Source: Staphylotrichum longicolle
Lineage: Eukaryota; Ascomycota; Sordariomycetes; Sordariales; Chaetomiaceae
Assembly (NCBI GenBank): GCA_019096155.1
Contig: JAHCVI010000001.1
Span: forward strand, 13,479,243-13,543,242
Direction of reading: 5' to 3'
Length of the DNA stretch: 64,000 nt
Under the pieces are notes generated by a model. It saw only the letters and a program-made list of their open reading frames with translations, had not been told where the DNA came from and made no database searches. Made by a program: the position numbers and the translations under genes. The stretch's first letter is position 1. Every line of letters begins with the position of its first letter. Of this stretch, positions 10,401 to 22,006 are shown piece by piece.

Positions 10401-13400
10401 TCTTCGCTCGGAGAGGGCATCTTCTTTGGAAGCGCGGCGAAGGGGTCGAGGCTCTCTGCAGGCTCCGGGGACTTGCGTTTCTGTGACGTTGGCGCCTTCT
10501 GGGAGGCAGAGATGGCTGAGCTGACGGTCTTGGGTTTGAGGAGTTCCCCAATGTCTTCGAGGTCACCAAGGCGACTGCTGTTCGGAATCGGGATCTCCTC
10601 CAGCGGGCCGCCTTTCGTTGTCGGCCCGAACAAGTCGGTGAGCTTCTTCTGCTTCATCTTGTCGTCCTTGATGTTGATCCGGCGCTGCAGCCAATCTGGG
10701 TGAGGCACACGAGGCACCGGGTTGCGCACCTTTTGCAGCGCAGCAGGGATGGTGATGAGCTTCTGGATGACGGACCCCAGACGCTCAAGGTAGTAGTCCC
10801 AGTCAAGCAGCGCGCGCGGATCTGTATCGGCCGGCTCCTCCTTGAGCCATTTCTTGAGGTACATGCGCTTTGTTTCCTCTTCGGCAGCGAAGATGGCGAC
10901 GGGGACGGCGCGCTCCGTGACGGGCGCGTTCTTGGGCCTCGCGCAGATGATGAACTTGCAGTTGAGACCCTTATCCTTGACCATTCCCTCTCCCAAAAAG
11001 TCCGCCAGACGCTTTGCGGTGGTGATGGACGTTGACTTTTGCGCGCCGTACTCCTCCAGAGTCTTGGTCATGCTGCGGTTCTCGGAAATGAGCTCCATGA
11101 GCTCCTCGTCAGCGAGTGTCGCGCCCTTGCTATGGAGCACATCCAACCACTGGTTCGCCACCTTGGCCACAGCAGTGTAGCACTCCGCCAAAGTCGTGCC
11201 CTCCAGAAAGAACTTGAAGATCTGCTGCTGGAAAATCTTGATGAGCTTCAGCTCGCCTCTCCGCTTGACCTCAAAACCTTTCAGTTCTGCCAGACTCCCA
11301 TCGTCGTTGAACACGGCATATCTCTTCTTCAGGTTTTTGTCCTCTTCCTTGGAAGTGGGCAGAATCATGGCCTTGTAGGGGCCGTCGACCTCGAAGAAGA
11401 TGGAGTTGTCGCTGTGCGTCTCGTACTTGAAGCTCTTGGGATCGACCAAGGTCTGGTACTGATGGTTTGTGAACTTGGCATGAACGAGATGGTTCAACAT
11501 GACGCAAGGGTAAGAGATGGCAACTTTCTTGCCGTTCTTGAGCTTGAAGGCAAAGTTCTCTGGGAATGTGGCCGGCAGCATGCACCAGATACCGTCCGTG
11601 TCCAGCTCAAGGGGACGGCCAAGCCGCTCCACCAGCGAGCGGGCCAGCTGGATGATGGTTGCCCCTGTCAGGCAGGTCACGCCCGCCATCTCCATGGAGT
11701 ACCAGCGCGAGCCTTTTCGCATGACGTAGCCATAGAACGAGTTCAGAATGACCTTGTGCGCCAACTGGAGCGAGTCGAACAGCACGATCATCTTCTTGGC
11801 CTTGTCAATGTCTCCAGCTGAGGCGCCCTCGTTCTTCAGAGCGTCGGTCTTGCCCTTCCACACCTTGGCTTTGCCCTTGTAGTCGTAGCGACGGTCACGG
11901 AAGTCGCGGACTGTGTCGATGTAAAAAGGGTTTTCCCGCTGGCAGATGATGGCTTCCCGAACGATGGTGGTGGAGTCGTGGATCTTGTGGTAGACCTTCT
12001 GCGAGTACAGCTGGAGCCTCTTCCTGGTGAGCGCCGCCTGCTCGTCCTGGTTGAGGTCCTGCCACGAGCGCATCGGGCTGTTGGGATACTTGCCCGGGAA
12101 CTTCTCGTTTTCCAACGCATGCCTGATCATGTTGTACTCGTCACGCTTCGCCGGCAAATACTCGCCTCTCCAAGCCCAAGGAAGTCTCCTGTCGCAGGTC
12201 TTGCCTGGACGGTTGAAGTCGCATGCCGCGCAGTCCGACTCGGAAATCATCGAGTCCGGTTGCAACCGGTTCGTTGTCATGATGTTGGGGTACATGGACG
12301 CGACATCGAGATGGTAGATCAGGGGCCGCTCGCTGCGGTTGGGTGTCTCCTTGAGGTTGAGAAGCTTGGCGGCAATCTGCTGTTTGACCTCTTCGTAGTT
12401 GGTGACATCGTCCATCGACTTCTTCTCTTCCACCGTGATGCTGAAGGTCAAAGCCGCATCCAAATCGCGCAAAAGTTCGTCCACGGCTCCGGGGTCGACT
12501 GCAAAGTTCACTGGGATATCGGCTCGGAAGACGCCTGCTTCGATACTCTCGACGTGCCCACCCACGTAGGTCTCAGAGTCCAGCAGATGGCCTTCCCAGA
12601 AAGCCTCTTTCGGCGCGATGTGCTTGTTTGGCAGCACAATCTCCTTCTTGTATGCCTGCACCATCAGAAGCATCTCGCAGAGCGTACCTGTACCTTTTCT
12701 CTCGGTGTCATCGGGACCGAGGGGCAAGATGGTGCAGAGAGAGAAGATGAAGGGGTGGACGTATTTCATGTACAGATAGTAAGTGGCCACGGCATCGGAC
12801 ACTGAGTATTCTGCCAGCGTCTGGGGGCGCTCGCTTGCGTATGGCGTCATGAGCTCGGGGTCGAGTTCGTCGGGGTCGTATCCGAGCTTCGCGACCGTGA
12901 CTGCTTTGAGACCTCGACTGCCCTGGGGCAGGTAACTGTCGCGGTTGACCCAGTGGAAGCAGTCCATATGCACGCTGTAGTTGCACTTGTACTGGTCCTC
13001 GCTGTCCTTCTTCCACCCGATCTCGTGGTACATGTCGATGCCGTTGAAGCTCGCGCGGGCCTCGACATATGGCCAATCGAAGAAGTCACCGTTGTATGTG
13101 GCGATGACAGTCGGACGGGCCTCTTTGATGTGCAGAAAAAAGCGCTCGAGGACGCCCTTCTCGTCGGGCTCGTTGAAGATCATGAACGGACCGGGGTATT
13201 CCGGTTTGGGGGTGTAGTCGAAGTCGGCGATGTCCTCCGACACAATTTCGCGGTTGGTGATCAAGAACCCTTGGCCGTCTATCATGTAAGAGATCATCAT
13301 GATCTGGTCGACCGCGGAGTCGGGGAACTTGAGGGGCGCTTTGCAGGTCTCGATATCGAAAGCCATGACGACGGGATCTGCTGGTGCCAAGTGCTCCTCG

Positions 13401-14328
13401 TTGCAAATGACCGTTGTGACTCCATTCTTGGCTTCGACGAAGTACCACTTGCCCACACGAATGTCTGCGGAACGTCAGTCGAGCCCCGTCAGAGCCTGGA
13501 TCAGACGTACCTAAATCTATCATTACTCTGACGTGGTATGGGACGTCGTATTCTCGGATATCGACAATGAAATCGCTCGCCTCGGCGAAGGAGGCATTAG
13601 TTCGTCGCTCGTCAATTCGTGGGTCGTCATCAAAAAGATCAAAGTTGCCGTTCGCACTGCGTCGTTGGTTAGTCCTGCGTCAGCGCTCTAGAGACGTCGA
13701 AAACTCACGTCGCGACCTCGGCGTATGTGTCCATGGCATCCATCCCCTTCTTGTTCTTCTCAGCGATAGGCATGATATCCCTCCTCGCGGCCATCAAGTC
13801 TTGCACATTGTGAAACCTCAACTCCAAAAAGGTCCGTCGATACCCCAGCAGGTGGTTCGGCATGTTGAGATCCTCCTTCTCGACCCGCTTGATGCCCTTG
13901 ACCACGCCGCCGCCCGGCACACGCTTGCACCACTCCTCAACCTCGCCCTCGTGCCCCAACCGGCAGGCAATGAGAAAGTAGGGCTCGTACTCGACCGTCG
14001 CCTTGAACGTGGATCCGTCTTCCTCGATGAAGTAGCAATCGAGGGCGGCCCGGCCGCCGCCGCCCGGGGCTCGGGGGTCGTCTATTGATGTAGACTGCAC
14101 GTTGACAAGCCAGCCTTCGCGCTTCCGTCCAGCGTCATAGCGCCCAAAGCCCATGTTCTCGTCAATCTGGTGTGCGAGCGCCGTCCGCTCCCATTTCTCG
14201 TCTATCGATGTTGCCTCGCCGCGGGCGTTGGACGAGGCCGCAAAGGTCCTGGTTCGTGTGCCATGGTAAGCTGTTTTGCCGCCGCGCCGGTATCCTCCGC
14301 GTGGTCGTTTGAGAGATGTGTTGGGCAT
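7415..14328 (-). CDS. POL2: DNA polymerase epsilon catalytic subunit
   Basis: Leading-strand replicative polymerase with 3'-5' proofreading, nuclear. Three exons on the minus strand: 14328-13709, 13656-13511 and 13464-7415; the introns are 52 and 46 nt. Product about 2,271 aa, the normal family length. The exonuclease motifs are visible as FDIET (Exo I), YNGDFFDWPY (Exo II) and YSVSDAVATYY (Exo III). Polymerase motifs are DVASMYPNI (A), KVILNSFYGYVMRKG (B) and LDTDGIWC (C). A Cys cluster CAACDFNRPGKTC in the catalytic half matches the polymerase-epsilon Fe-S site, and two Cys-rich modules (CDNC..CGYC and CGRCGALRVN..CTC) form the C-terminal subunit-binding region. Start MPNTSLKRPRGG is chosen; an in-frame ATG 114 nt upstream is possible but gives an unlikely leader. 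No frame break is seen in 6.8 kb of coding sequence. Confidence 0.97.
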
Positions 14329-14923
14329 TGTCGATGTGTATGGCGAGTGTCGCCCTGGACCTTGAGGGTGGTGATAGCCGGGGGTGGTTCTGGGCACCCT
14401 TCGGAGCTGCGAGTTTCGAGAATCACCGGGACAAGGAAACAATAGTCAACTTGTAAAAAAAGGAATCCCCTCGTGGGAGTGACAGCATTGAGAAAGTGAA
14501 CGAAGTGTCCACACCAACCAAAAAAAAGGTCTGGTACAAAGGAGCGGTGTTGTCGTGAATTGGAGTCCCCTGTCTCTGAGTGGGCAAAAACCCATTAAAC
14601 TTGCTTGCTGAGGACGCGCTCAACCGCGACAGGGGCACGCGACGCGACTGGCGGGGCACAGCGAGCGACAGGGGTTGTTGATCCCTCGTGGATCAGCTCC
14701 AGTTCCAGACCCTAACCCTTGTCGTCAACTCGACCACCGCCCCGAGTCGGCAAAGCACGGCCCGAACCGCAGATTGAAGATCGGACGGGAGCTTGCATCA
14801 CAGGAACGCCGCAGAGCTCGACTCTCGTCTGCCCAGAGTAAGTCCTCCACTCCTCCCAGACCAGCAAGGCGAATACAAAACCAATTGCTGATACAGATGC
14901 TCTAGAAACAGGATCGCTGTAAA
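14329..14923. other. Divergent promoter between POL2 and COX20
   Basis: Head-to-head intergenic region serving POL2 (minus) and COX20 (plus). Contains two A-runs (about 14455-14462 and 14519-14527). No gene is supported within it. Confidence 0.5.
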
Positions 14924-15583
14924 TTGGCCTGCACCACGCGCACCACGTCACTCTCAACACCCACCCTTCGACCATCATCGAAAGTGCGCCACCACCAAAA
15001 CACCACCAAACACCACCCTCCACCATGTCCACACCACAGCCCCCGACCCGGGACCAAGCCCCCGCGGACCCGAACCGCCCCTGGCTGCAGCAAACCGACG
15101 GCCCCGCGCCCTCCGCCTCCCAGCCACAGCAGCAGCAACAGCAGCAACAACAACCCCCGCAAACACCACCACCACCCACCACCTCCCCCCCACCCCAACG
15201 CCGCGCAGCCCTCCTTCACCGACGCCGTCTCCACCATCAAGCCCGCCGACTTCCTCACCTTCCACCAGGCGCCCTGCGCCCGCGCGGGCCTGCTGACGGG
15301 CATCGGCGCGGGCGCGGCCGTCGGCGCCCTCCGGTGGATCATGGGCCTGCCGATCCCGCGGGCGGCCAACTGGGCGGTGGGCACGGGGACGCTGGCCGCG
15401 GTGCTCGAGTACGAGTACTGCCAGCTGAAGCGGCGGCAGGAGCGGGAGAAGGTGAAGCGCGTCGTCGAGGTGTACGCGGCGAAGCAGGTGCGGGAGCGGG
15501 AGGAGGAGGCGGCGCGGCGGAGGGAGCGGGAGAGGGCGGAGCAGGAGGCGAGGGAGAAGAAGGCGTGGTGGAGGTTTTGGTGA
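14924..15583 (+). CDS. COX20: COX20-like cytochrome c oxidase assembly factor (frame discontinuity)
   Basis: Inner mitochondrial membrane chaperone for Cox2 maturation. The conserved part is FTDAVSTIKPADFLTF, a first TM segment GLLTGIGAGAAVGALRWIMG, a second TM WAVGTGTLAAVLEYEYC, and a long charged helix ending KKAWWRFW. The frame holding this core is open back to an ATG at 14924, but the residues there (MACTTRTTS..) look like noise. A much better N-terminus, MSTPQPPTRDQAPADPNRPW, begins at 15025 in the frame one base earlier. No GT donor exists between the two parts. The switch must occur in the CAG/CCA/C-run tract at about 15120-15205, so the real start is probably 15025 with one extra base in the tract. 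A sequencing indel is the simplest reading, since the gene is normally needed for respiration. Confidence 0.75.
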   Translation: MACTTRTTSLSTPTLRPSSKVRHHQNTTKHHPPPCPHHSPRPGTKPPRTRTAPGCSKPTAPRPPPPSHSSSNSSNNNPRKHHHHPPPPPHPNAAQPSFTDAVSTIKPADFLTFHQAPCARAGLLTGIGAGAAVGALRWIMGLPIPRAANWAVGTGTLAAVLEYEYCQLKRRQEREKVKRVVEVYAAKQVREREEEAARRRERERAEQEAREKKAWWRFW

Positions 15584-16168
15584 GCGAGGCGGTGGGGAGA
15601 GGGTGTGTAGGATAGGATAGGGGCCGGGGAGGATGGGGTAGGGATGGAATAGGACGAAAAAAAGATGGGGTTCGTTGGATGGAGATGTTTTGATATTGTT
15701 ATTATAGGAATGGCCGGGCAAGATGCCACAATGTTACAAAAGAAACTCCGTTGAACCTGTGGAGGTCGTACCACTCATATTCCCGCCAAAACCACGCGCC
15801 GAGCTCCGCATCCAGATAACGCCATCAGTATACAAAAAAAAGGATGTCCATCAGTTAGTTGTTGTTCACCTCCGTTTCGACCAGCGCCGTGCCATAAACG
15901 CCAAGCCCAATCAAACTCCCAAGCGCAAGTTCCCAATGTTGTGCAGCCAATCTTTCCAGCATCATCGTCAAGCCATCCAAACCAAGCAAAGTAAAGCAAA
16001 GCAGCCACCCAAAAACCAGCCTCATTGCCACATCATGATCTGAACCCAACCCAACCTATCGCCGAGACAAAAGCATCTCTTTGACGCGAACGCCCATCCC
16101 AGCCCCATCAAACACCAATCATCTCCCTTTCACCTCCCCCAACCCCCCACCCCCCACCTCCACCACCC
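15584..16168. other. Convergent intergenic region
   Basis: 3' sides of COX20 (plus) and the protein at 16169-17182 (minus). Contains a C-rich, purine-poor stretch before 16169. A 64-codon minus-strand frame at 15855-16049 has two hydrophobic stretches but no other support. Confidence 0.45.
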
Positions 16169-17182
16169 TCAATAAACCTCACCCGCCTCCTCTCCCCTTC
16201 CCCTTCTTCGCCAGCAGCCGGCGGCCCCGGGCGGCGCCGGACTCGCGCTCCCGCCGACGCCGCGGCGGCGTTGGCTCCGCTTGGCGCGGGCCTCGCGCTC
16301 CTCCCGCTTGCGGTACTCGGCCAGCTGCTGGCGGCGGCGCATGGCGCGGGCGTAGGCGATGGCGGGCGTGGGCTTGAAGCCGATGCCGTTGATGCCCGTG
16401 CCGTCGTCGTCCGAGTCGTCCGGGTCGTAGATGGTGATCTCCGAGTCGTGCCAGGTGAGTGAGGCGCGGAGGGGGTCGGTGACGGTTGTTGTTGTTGTTG
16501 TTGGGAATTCTTGTGTGTTGGTGGGTTTGGGTGTTGTTGTTATTGTTGAGGAGGATGAGGAGGATGGGGAGGAGGGGGGGAAGGGAGGTGTGCCGGCGCG
16601 CTTGAAGGGGGTTGCGGGCGGGTGGTGGTTGTTGCTGCTGTTGATGTTGTTGGGGAGGCAGGGAGGGTGAGGTGAGGGACGGGATTGGAGCTATGGCAGG
16701 CCCGTCAATGGGGTAGTGTGGGTGTTGGCGATGGTTTCGGATTGCTCGATTATGGCGTCGTCGATGGCGATGCGGACTGATTTGGGAGAGGGACGGTGTC
16801 GGGAAGGGCTGCCGGTGTTGCTGAGCTGGGGTTGGCGGGGCGATGTGGGGACTGGGCTGTCGCTTAGATTTGAGGCGGCAGGGCTGTCGGCATCGGCATC
16901 CCGCATCTCGACGTCGGGGAGCTTGATCCTCTTTCGAGAGCCATCGTCGGTGTCGTCGTCGACTGTATTGAGATCTGTTGAAGGTCCGCTAGCCCCGCCC
17001 CCGCTTCCCAGACCCCAACCCCGGAACCTGTGTGCGACCCGAGTGCGTGGGCTCGCATTGCTGTCGTCAAGCGTGGAATTTGGGTCGAAGGTGAATTGCG
17101 TCGTCGTGTTGAGCTTGGGCAAGCCATCGCTGAGCATCTCGCCGCGCTTCCGCTTGGGCGTTGTGAATGGTGACTCGGTCAT
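16169..17182 (-). CDS. Conserved nuclear-type hypothetical protein with in-frame TAG
   Basis: Begins MTESPFTTPKRKRGEM at 17182, with a basic, phospho-site-rich N-terminal half (DGSRKRIKLP; SPVPTSPRQP; RHRPSPKSVRIAID). The frame meets TAG at 16693-16691 after 163 residues. Directly beyond, the same frame continues for 173 more codons to TGA at 16171-16169. That second half looks conserved: WHDSEITIYDPDDSDDDG, GTGINGIGFKPTPAIA, and a basic helix MRRRQQLAEYRKREEREA. No plausible GT donor lies before the TAG, so an intron cannot easily remove it. Function is unknown; the basic motifs suggest a nuclear protein. Either the gene is nonsense-mutated, the base is wrong, or the stop is read through. 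The second half could also be a separate, start-less remnant. Confidence 0.6.
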
Positions 17183-18302
17183 GGTGGCGGCTAGCTGCTG
17201 AGGGATGGGAGGTTGGCTGCGGTCAATTGCAGCGTCGGATCAGCCCGGCAAGGCGGCGGCAAGCTGACTTGGGGTGCTGTGCCTGTGGTTGTCTGATGCA
17301 GCAGCGGCTCACATTCCTCGAGGGCGAGAGTGGATAAAATAGTCGGTGTCGGGGGGCGGCTATCCTAGTGCAGCGATGGTGTTCTACCCGGTGCAATTTG
17401 CCAAACCACGTCGTGGCCTCGGGCTTTGGAACAAGCGCATGCCAAAGCGTTGTTCTCTCTGGTAGCATTGCACGGGGCAAGGGGTTAGGTTGTGCTGCAA
17501 CCGGGATCCGGATGTGGCCCCGCCCGTCAGCCCTGGAGGTCGATGCTGTGTGGGTCCAGAACTCCAGATGGAGAACCGGCAGCGGGGCGTCGAGGGCTGC
17601 ATGACAGGCGTGGTTGCCCCACCTGGCCCACCCTCATGCCCAAATCCCCACGCCAGAATCCCCACTGGTGCAACTTACAATCCTGTCACCATCCTGTCAT
17701 CCTCATCCAGTCACTGTTGTACCATCGCACTGTTTTGCTTTTTCTCCAGAGCATGGTGGTCCGCCACCGTTACAGACACGTGGTACGGAACACAACCTGC
17801 GACCACGGATCGAAATGCCCAAGCTGACGTTGGCGCGGCATGTGCAGCCACGTCTCGTCACGCCGATGCCTTTCACACCTCGACACACGTGGTGGCACTC
17901 ATTCCTGTCTTGGGCATCGACGACTTTTTCTTCCTCTCCCTCTTGCTGCGACACTAAACAACGTCCTGGCTCCTGCTCCCTTCCCATGTCTCGTCGAGAT
18001 TGAAGCAAAAGATCAAAGTGTTCCTGGAATTTGGGAAGCCTGAGATGGTAATTATCGGCATTAAACAACCAGGGCCACTTCCGGGAACGGTGCCTTGTGC
18101 ATGCGGGTGTTGGGCGTCTATTGAGATCAAGACGGCCGGGCGCAATAAATTGTGTCTGTCTAGAGGTAGCCCACAACGAGGGTAACCAACAATTGTCGTG
18201 GCTACCTGCCGGACGCCACCCACTCGGGACTCGGCATCCCAGCAACTCATACTCGACCACGAGTTGTGACCGACTTCCCCCGGCGCGATGGCTCGGGCAT
18301 CG
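17183..18302. other. Intergenic, 1.1 kb
   Basis: Upstream of the minus-strand gene at 17182 and downstream of the 2EXR gene. Frames here are short and have no family resemblance. I see no RNA gene or repeat. Confidence 0.45.
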
Positions 18303-19930
18303 TCAAACCTCAAAAAGTAACAGACCGGGGCGGACGGCCGAAATGTCGAGTAGGCCCAGCTGAGGGTTGACGGGCTCCGGGAAGTCCTTGGCGAGGAAGA
18401 GCCACATGCCGACGGCCGTACAGGGCAGCTTCTCCATGGCCTCAAACATGTCGGCCTCCTCTTGCGAGGCGGCGCTGTACTTGGGCATTGGGTAGATGCC
18501 GCCAAAGTTGCGGGTGGGGTACCAGCGCTGCGAGACCCAATGCTCAGCCTCTTGCTCGAGGTGCTGCGCCAGCTCGTCGCGCGACCATACCTCCTCCGCC
18601 CTCCACGGCGCCGCGTCCGCCCTTGGAGTCCCATCCGCGTACCGCAGCGCCCAACCAGGCCATTTCTGCGAAGGGCAGATATAGAGGCGGAAGCCGCGGG
18701 GGTCGGATTCCCGGGCGGCTTGCTGGCTCGGCGTTAGTCCGAATGATTGTTCTAGCTGCCGCCAGCCCTGCAGTATGCGTTCGGGATCGTCGGTGACGGC
18801 GAGCTGGCGAAGGTCAAGCTCGACTCCGGGCCGAGGGTCCGCTTGGAGCCAGTGGAATGGGCTTGTTGAGAGGCCGCGCGGGGGAGGGGGAATGTTTGGG
18901 CGAAGTGCGTGCACCAGCGGGCCAATGGGAAGTCGCCCATGCCCCTTGTAGGGTTGCGGAAATGGACGACGCAGAGGAGGGAGCGGAGCCGGTGGCGGAG
19001 AACATCAGCGAAGGACTCCCGGCGGCCGGGTGGAGGATCGCTGGGCTCAAGGGACTTGATTACCAATAGCGGTCTCGAGCAAGAACTCGCGATACCCTCC
19101 GCTGATTGCGAGGTGGCACACCCTAGAGGGCGATCAGATATGAGGTCAGCAACTCGGTTGAAAGGTAGAAAGTCACACCAAGGCCGGCAGGGGAGTGAAG
19201 AGAAGAAGCAGGGGACATACCCTTGGTCCTTGTAATCGTAGGCTCGCGCGTCGTGTAAGAAGTCGACGAGGATGGATGCCCACCCAGGGTAGCGTTTAGG
19301 GCTGGGGTCGGCCGGCGGCACCCAGTCGTACTCTGGAGCCCGGCGCGGTTCGACGTGGACGAGGTCGTATTCTGAGCTGAGGTATAGGACCGGCCCCGTA
19401 CCTAGGGGAAGATGGATGCTGTAGAAGCTACGAGCGGCCTCCCTCGCCTCTCGATTGACGCCGAGGAGCGAAGTGGGGAGTGCGGAGTCGGATAGCCCAC
19501 GGCCCTGGATGCAGAACGTGTAGCTCCGGCCGCTTACGATGCGCCCGAGATGATTGCGGTGGGTATAGGGTTGGGGGGAAGAAGCATCGCCGCCGCCGTC
19601 GTTGTCGTCGTCAGCGATGGCGACGGGCGTGAGACTGAGCTCCATCATGCGGTGCGCCCGGGCGAGGTGAAGTCGCCAGATGTGCAGACGCAGCTCGGTC
19701 GGGAGGCGCGGGAACGGAGCCCAAGTGGACGAGGGCCCGGGCGCCTCCTGAGACTCCTGACGACCAAGATACACGTCGTTAAAGAGCAGAGGCGGCGCCG
19801 GCGTGTCTGTGTTGGCTGACTCTGTTGTTCGTGTCGCCGGGTCCCTGGTTGAATCGGTCACGCTGTTCATCGCCTGAATAGCGGCCAAAAAGCCAAATCC
19901 ATTTTCTGAAGCCCGTGACATATTAAGCAT
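18303..19930 (-). CDS. 2EXR-domain protein, frame disrupted
   Basis: The N-terminal half carries the 2EXR signature: FPRLPTELRLHIWRLHLA, then RGLSDSALPTSLLGVNREAR and YDLVHVEPRR. Exon 1 is 19930-19221; an intron with GTATGT donor, CTGAC branch site and CTCTAG acceptor spans 19220-19123. After the intron the frame runs GVCHLAISGGYREFLLET, then hits TGA. A second frame carries RESFADVLRHRLRSLLCVV. A third, equal to the first, carries PFHWLQADPRPGVELDLRQL to the stop at 18303. Two compensating 1-nt shifts, near 19030-19050 and at the C-run near 18884-18895, would explain this. A weak 53-nt intron (GTGCAC..CAAG) could explain the second. Family members are numerous and of unknown function in Sordariales. 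Sequence error and recent pseudogenisation are both possible. Confidence 0.6.
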
Positions 19931-20222
19931 GTCAACCTGACTGATTCCGCTCTGTGCTCTGCCGCAGTCCTTTCTGCCTAGGTCGTGCTGTATGATATGT
20001 GTCAGCCTTTGCTTGGACGAGACGGCGACAAATGCGGCCCGTCTGCGTGCCTTCCCTGCCAGTTGCTGACGCCAAGGCTTTGGATTCGCGGGAAGTGTGG
20101 TACTGATACGAAATATGGTGCTTTGACAATACAGTAGAGCATACAACGCAGCCTTGACTCCTCTGCTTGACGTATATGACACCGGCTCACTACCTATATA
20201 CCATAGAAAGCAGAAGGGTCCG

Positions 20223-22006
20223 TTAGCCATACATGCCGCCGCATGGAGCCGGGTCAAATTTCCGCATGTCCCAATACACTGAACGGGATATCGGCCCTTC
20301 CAGCGCAACCTTAAAGTCGATCTTGGCCATGTCCGCGTGCGAAGGTGCCTCGCCATCTCTGACGACGCGCCGCAGCTTTTCGTTGAGCGCCTCGCTCAGC
20401 TTGGTGCATGTCACTGTCCAGTCGCGATCGTCGTGGCTAGCCTGGCAGACGATGCCCGTCGCGTTAGCCCTGGTCGGGGATGCGCCATATCGGTCATGCC
20501 CCCCATCGTCGGAGACAAGATGCAACCGCTGCAAAGACGGCGGCTCGGTGGTCGAGCGCTCACGCATGTAGCGCAAGAGAGATTCGGCGGATGCTGCGGT
20601 GACATGTGGAGGTGCCGGGGCGTCGACGTCGCTCGGGGAACGGCCAAGGCGGTGTTGAATGTGACCGACCGTAGGCGCGGAAAACCAGCTACTATGTCTA
20701 GCGTGGGGTACGACCAGTCGTTGCCGTCGGCGGCAAGGTGAATGCTGAGATGTTCGAGCCGTGGGAGTCCGTCTCGGAGTTCCGTGAGGGCTTGAATGCC
20801 GGCTATGCCCTCGGTCCATCGAGAGTAAAGCGGCCCAGAGCAGTAAGGCAGGGGACAGACAAGTTCTAGACTGCGCAGACGGGATCCGTGTCTAATGATG
20901 GGGTAGTGCTGAGAGACGCAAAGTTGGGCACCGTAATGGAGTCGAGCATGGAGGGGATGGTCTCCAAGAAGTGTATCATGGCTCGTTCGTCGTGCTTGTA
21001 GATCGGGAAATGGTAAGCCGAGCAAAGGTCAACTTCTTGCAGCGCCGTCAGCTGCTGCGCGATCCGGTGTGCTAGCGAGCCCTTAGGTTCAACCAGTCGG
21101 CGTAGATGGGACCAGTCACAATGGCTGGCCCAGTACTCTTCCTCGACTTCATCCTTCTTGCCGGGATACCCTTTGACACCCCATGGGAAGCGAGAACTCC
21201 CATCACGGCCCCAGGGGTATTCGAGGAGAACGAGTTCCTCGAATGGAGGCAACCGCTCATCGCCCACCAGACCAAGGCCGCAGTACTCGGCGCAAGGTTC
21301 AAACCGTAGGCAGCCCTCGCGCTGCCTGTAAATGTCAAGGGAGAGCTTGCGTAGGTTGGGACATGATAACAAAAGCTGTTTCAATGGCCGAGTCGTCTGT
21401 ATGCATTCCTCGGCGGGGACGTACTGGATGTCGGCCCGAAGTGAATAAAGATTCGGGCTGCCTGTCAGATTGGTGAATTCGCGGGCTACAATGGCCGCGC
21501 TGTACTCATTGCCGGCAATGACAGAAAAATGAAGTCGGACCCGAGTACGCCGTTTCAGATTCTCGAGTAGTGATGCGGGGACGGGGTAGCAGAGCGCGTC
21601 CAAGTGGATATCAAGGAGGCCAGTCATCTGGTCGATCAGGCCGTACAGAGGCGTCGGAATCTGGTAGCCCTTCTGCTTGGTCGTCGAGCTCGACAAACCG
21701 AAGGGAGCGGATGGCGGGCAACAAGCCGTTGGAGGAGAGGTATTTCAGGAAGGCAATCTCATTCTTGGCCTTGCTCAACTTGAGACTGATGGTGACGTGC
21801 TGGTGTTGGACGTAGCGGGCCTTGGTGTAGATGAGCGAGCTCGTCGAAGCCAGGGCGACGACGGTTCCGGGGCTGATGTCTTGCACGTGTTGGATGATCA
21901 ACATGATGATCTCATAGGTCGCACAACGACCGTCGTCCTGGGTCTGCCGGCTTGGGCTTGCGCGCGGTGATGGCCGAGGCAGAGCGCCAGGGCCGCCCGG
22001 CACCAA
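20223..22006 (-). pseudogene. F-box/LRR-like protein, broken by at least three frame shifts
   Basis: Starts with an F-box-like helix set (RCATYEIIMLIIQHVQD, VVALASTSSLIYTKARYV), followed by leucine-rich-style segments (YGLIDQMTGLLDIHLDAL, LLLSCPNLRKLSLDIY, DGLPRLEHLSIHLAADGN). These lie in different frames: the F-box part at about 22006-21690, the middle at 21696-20870, the next at about 20930-20640, and the last (AASAESLLRYMRE) to the stop at 20223. The shifts fall near 21670-21690, 20870-20910 and about 20630-20660. The gaps are too short for introns (23-26 nt). It sits tandem to the disrupted 2EXR gene. F-box proteins of this kind would recruit substrates to SCF ubiquitin ligases. Called a pseudogene unless resequencing closes the frames. 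Confidence 0.65.

Noticed and set aside
7556..13531. Long plus-strand frames opposite POL2
   Set aside because: They are antisense shadows of the GC-rich POL2 exon; none has its own domain features.
15855..16049. Small minus-strand frame with two hydrophobic stretches
   Set aside because: 64 codons in a convergent 3' region, no start context, no family match; likely chance.
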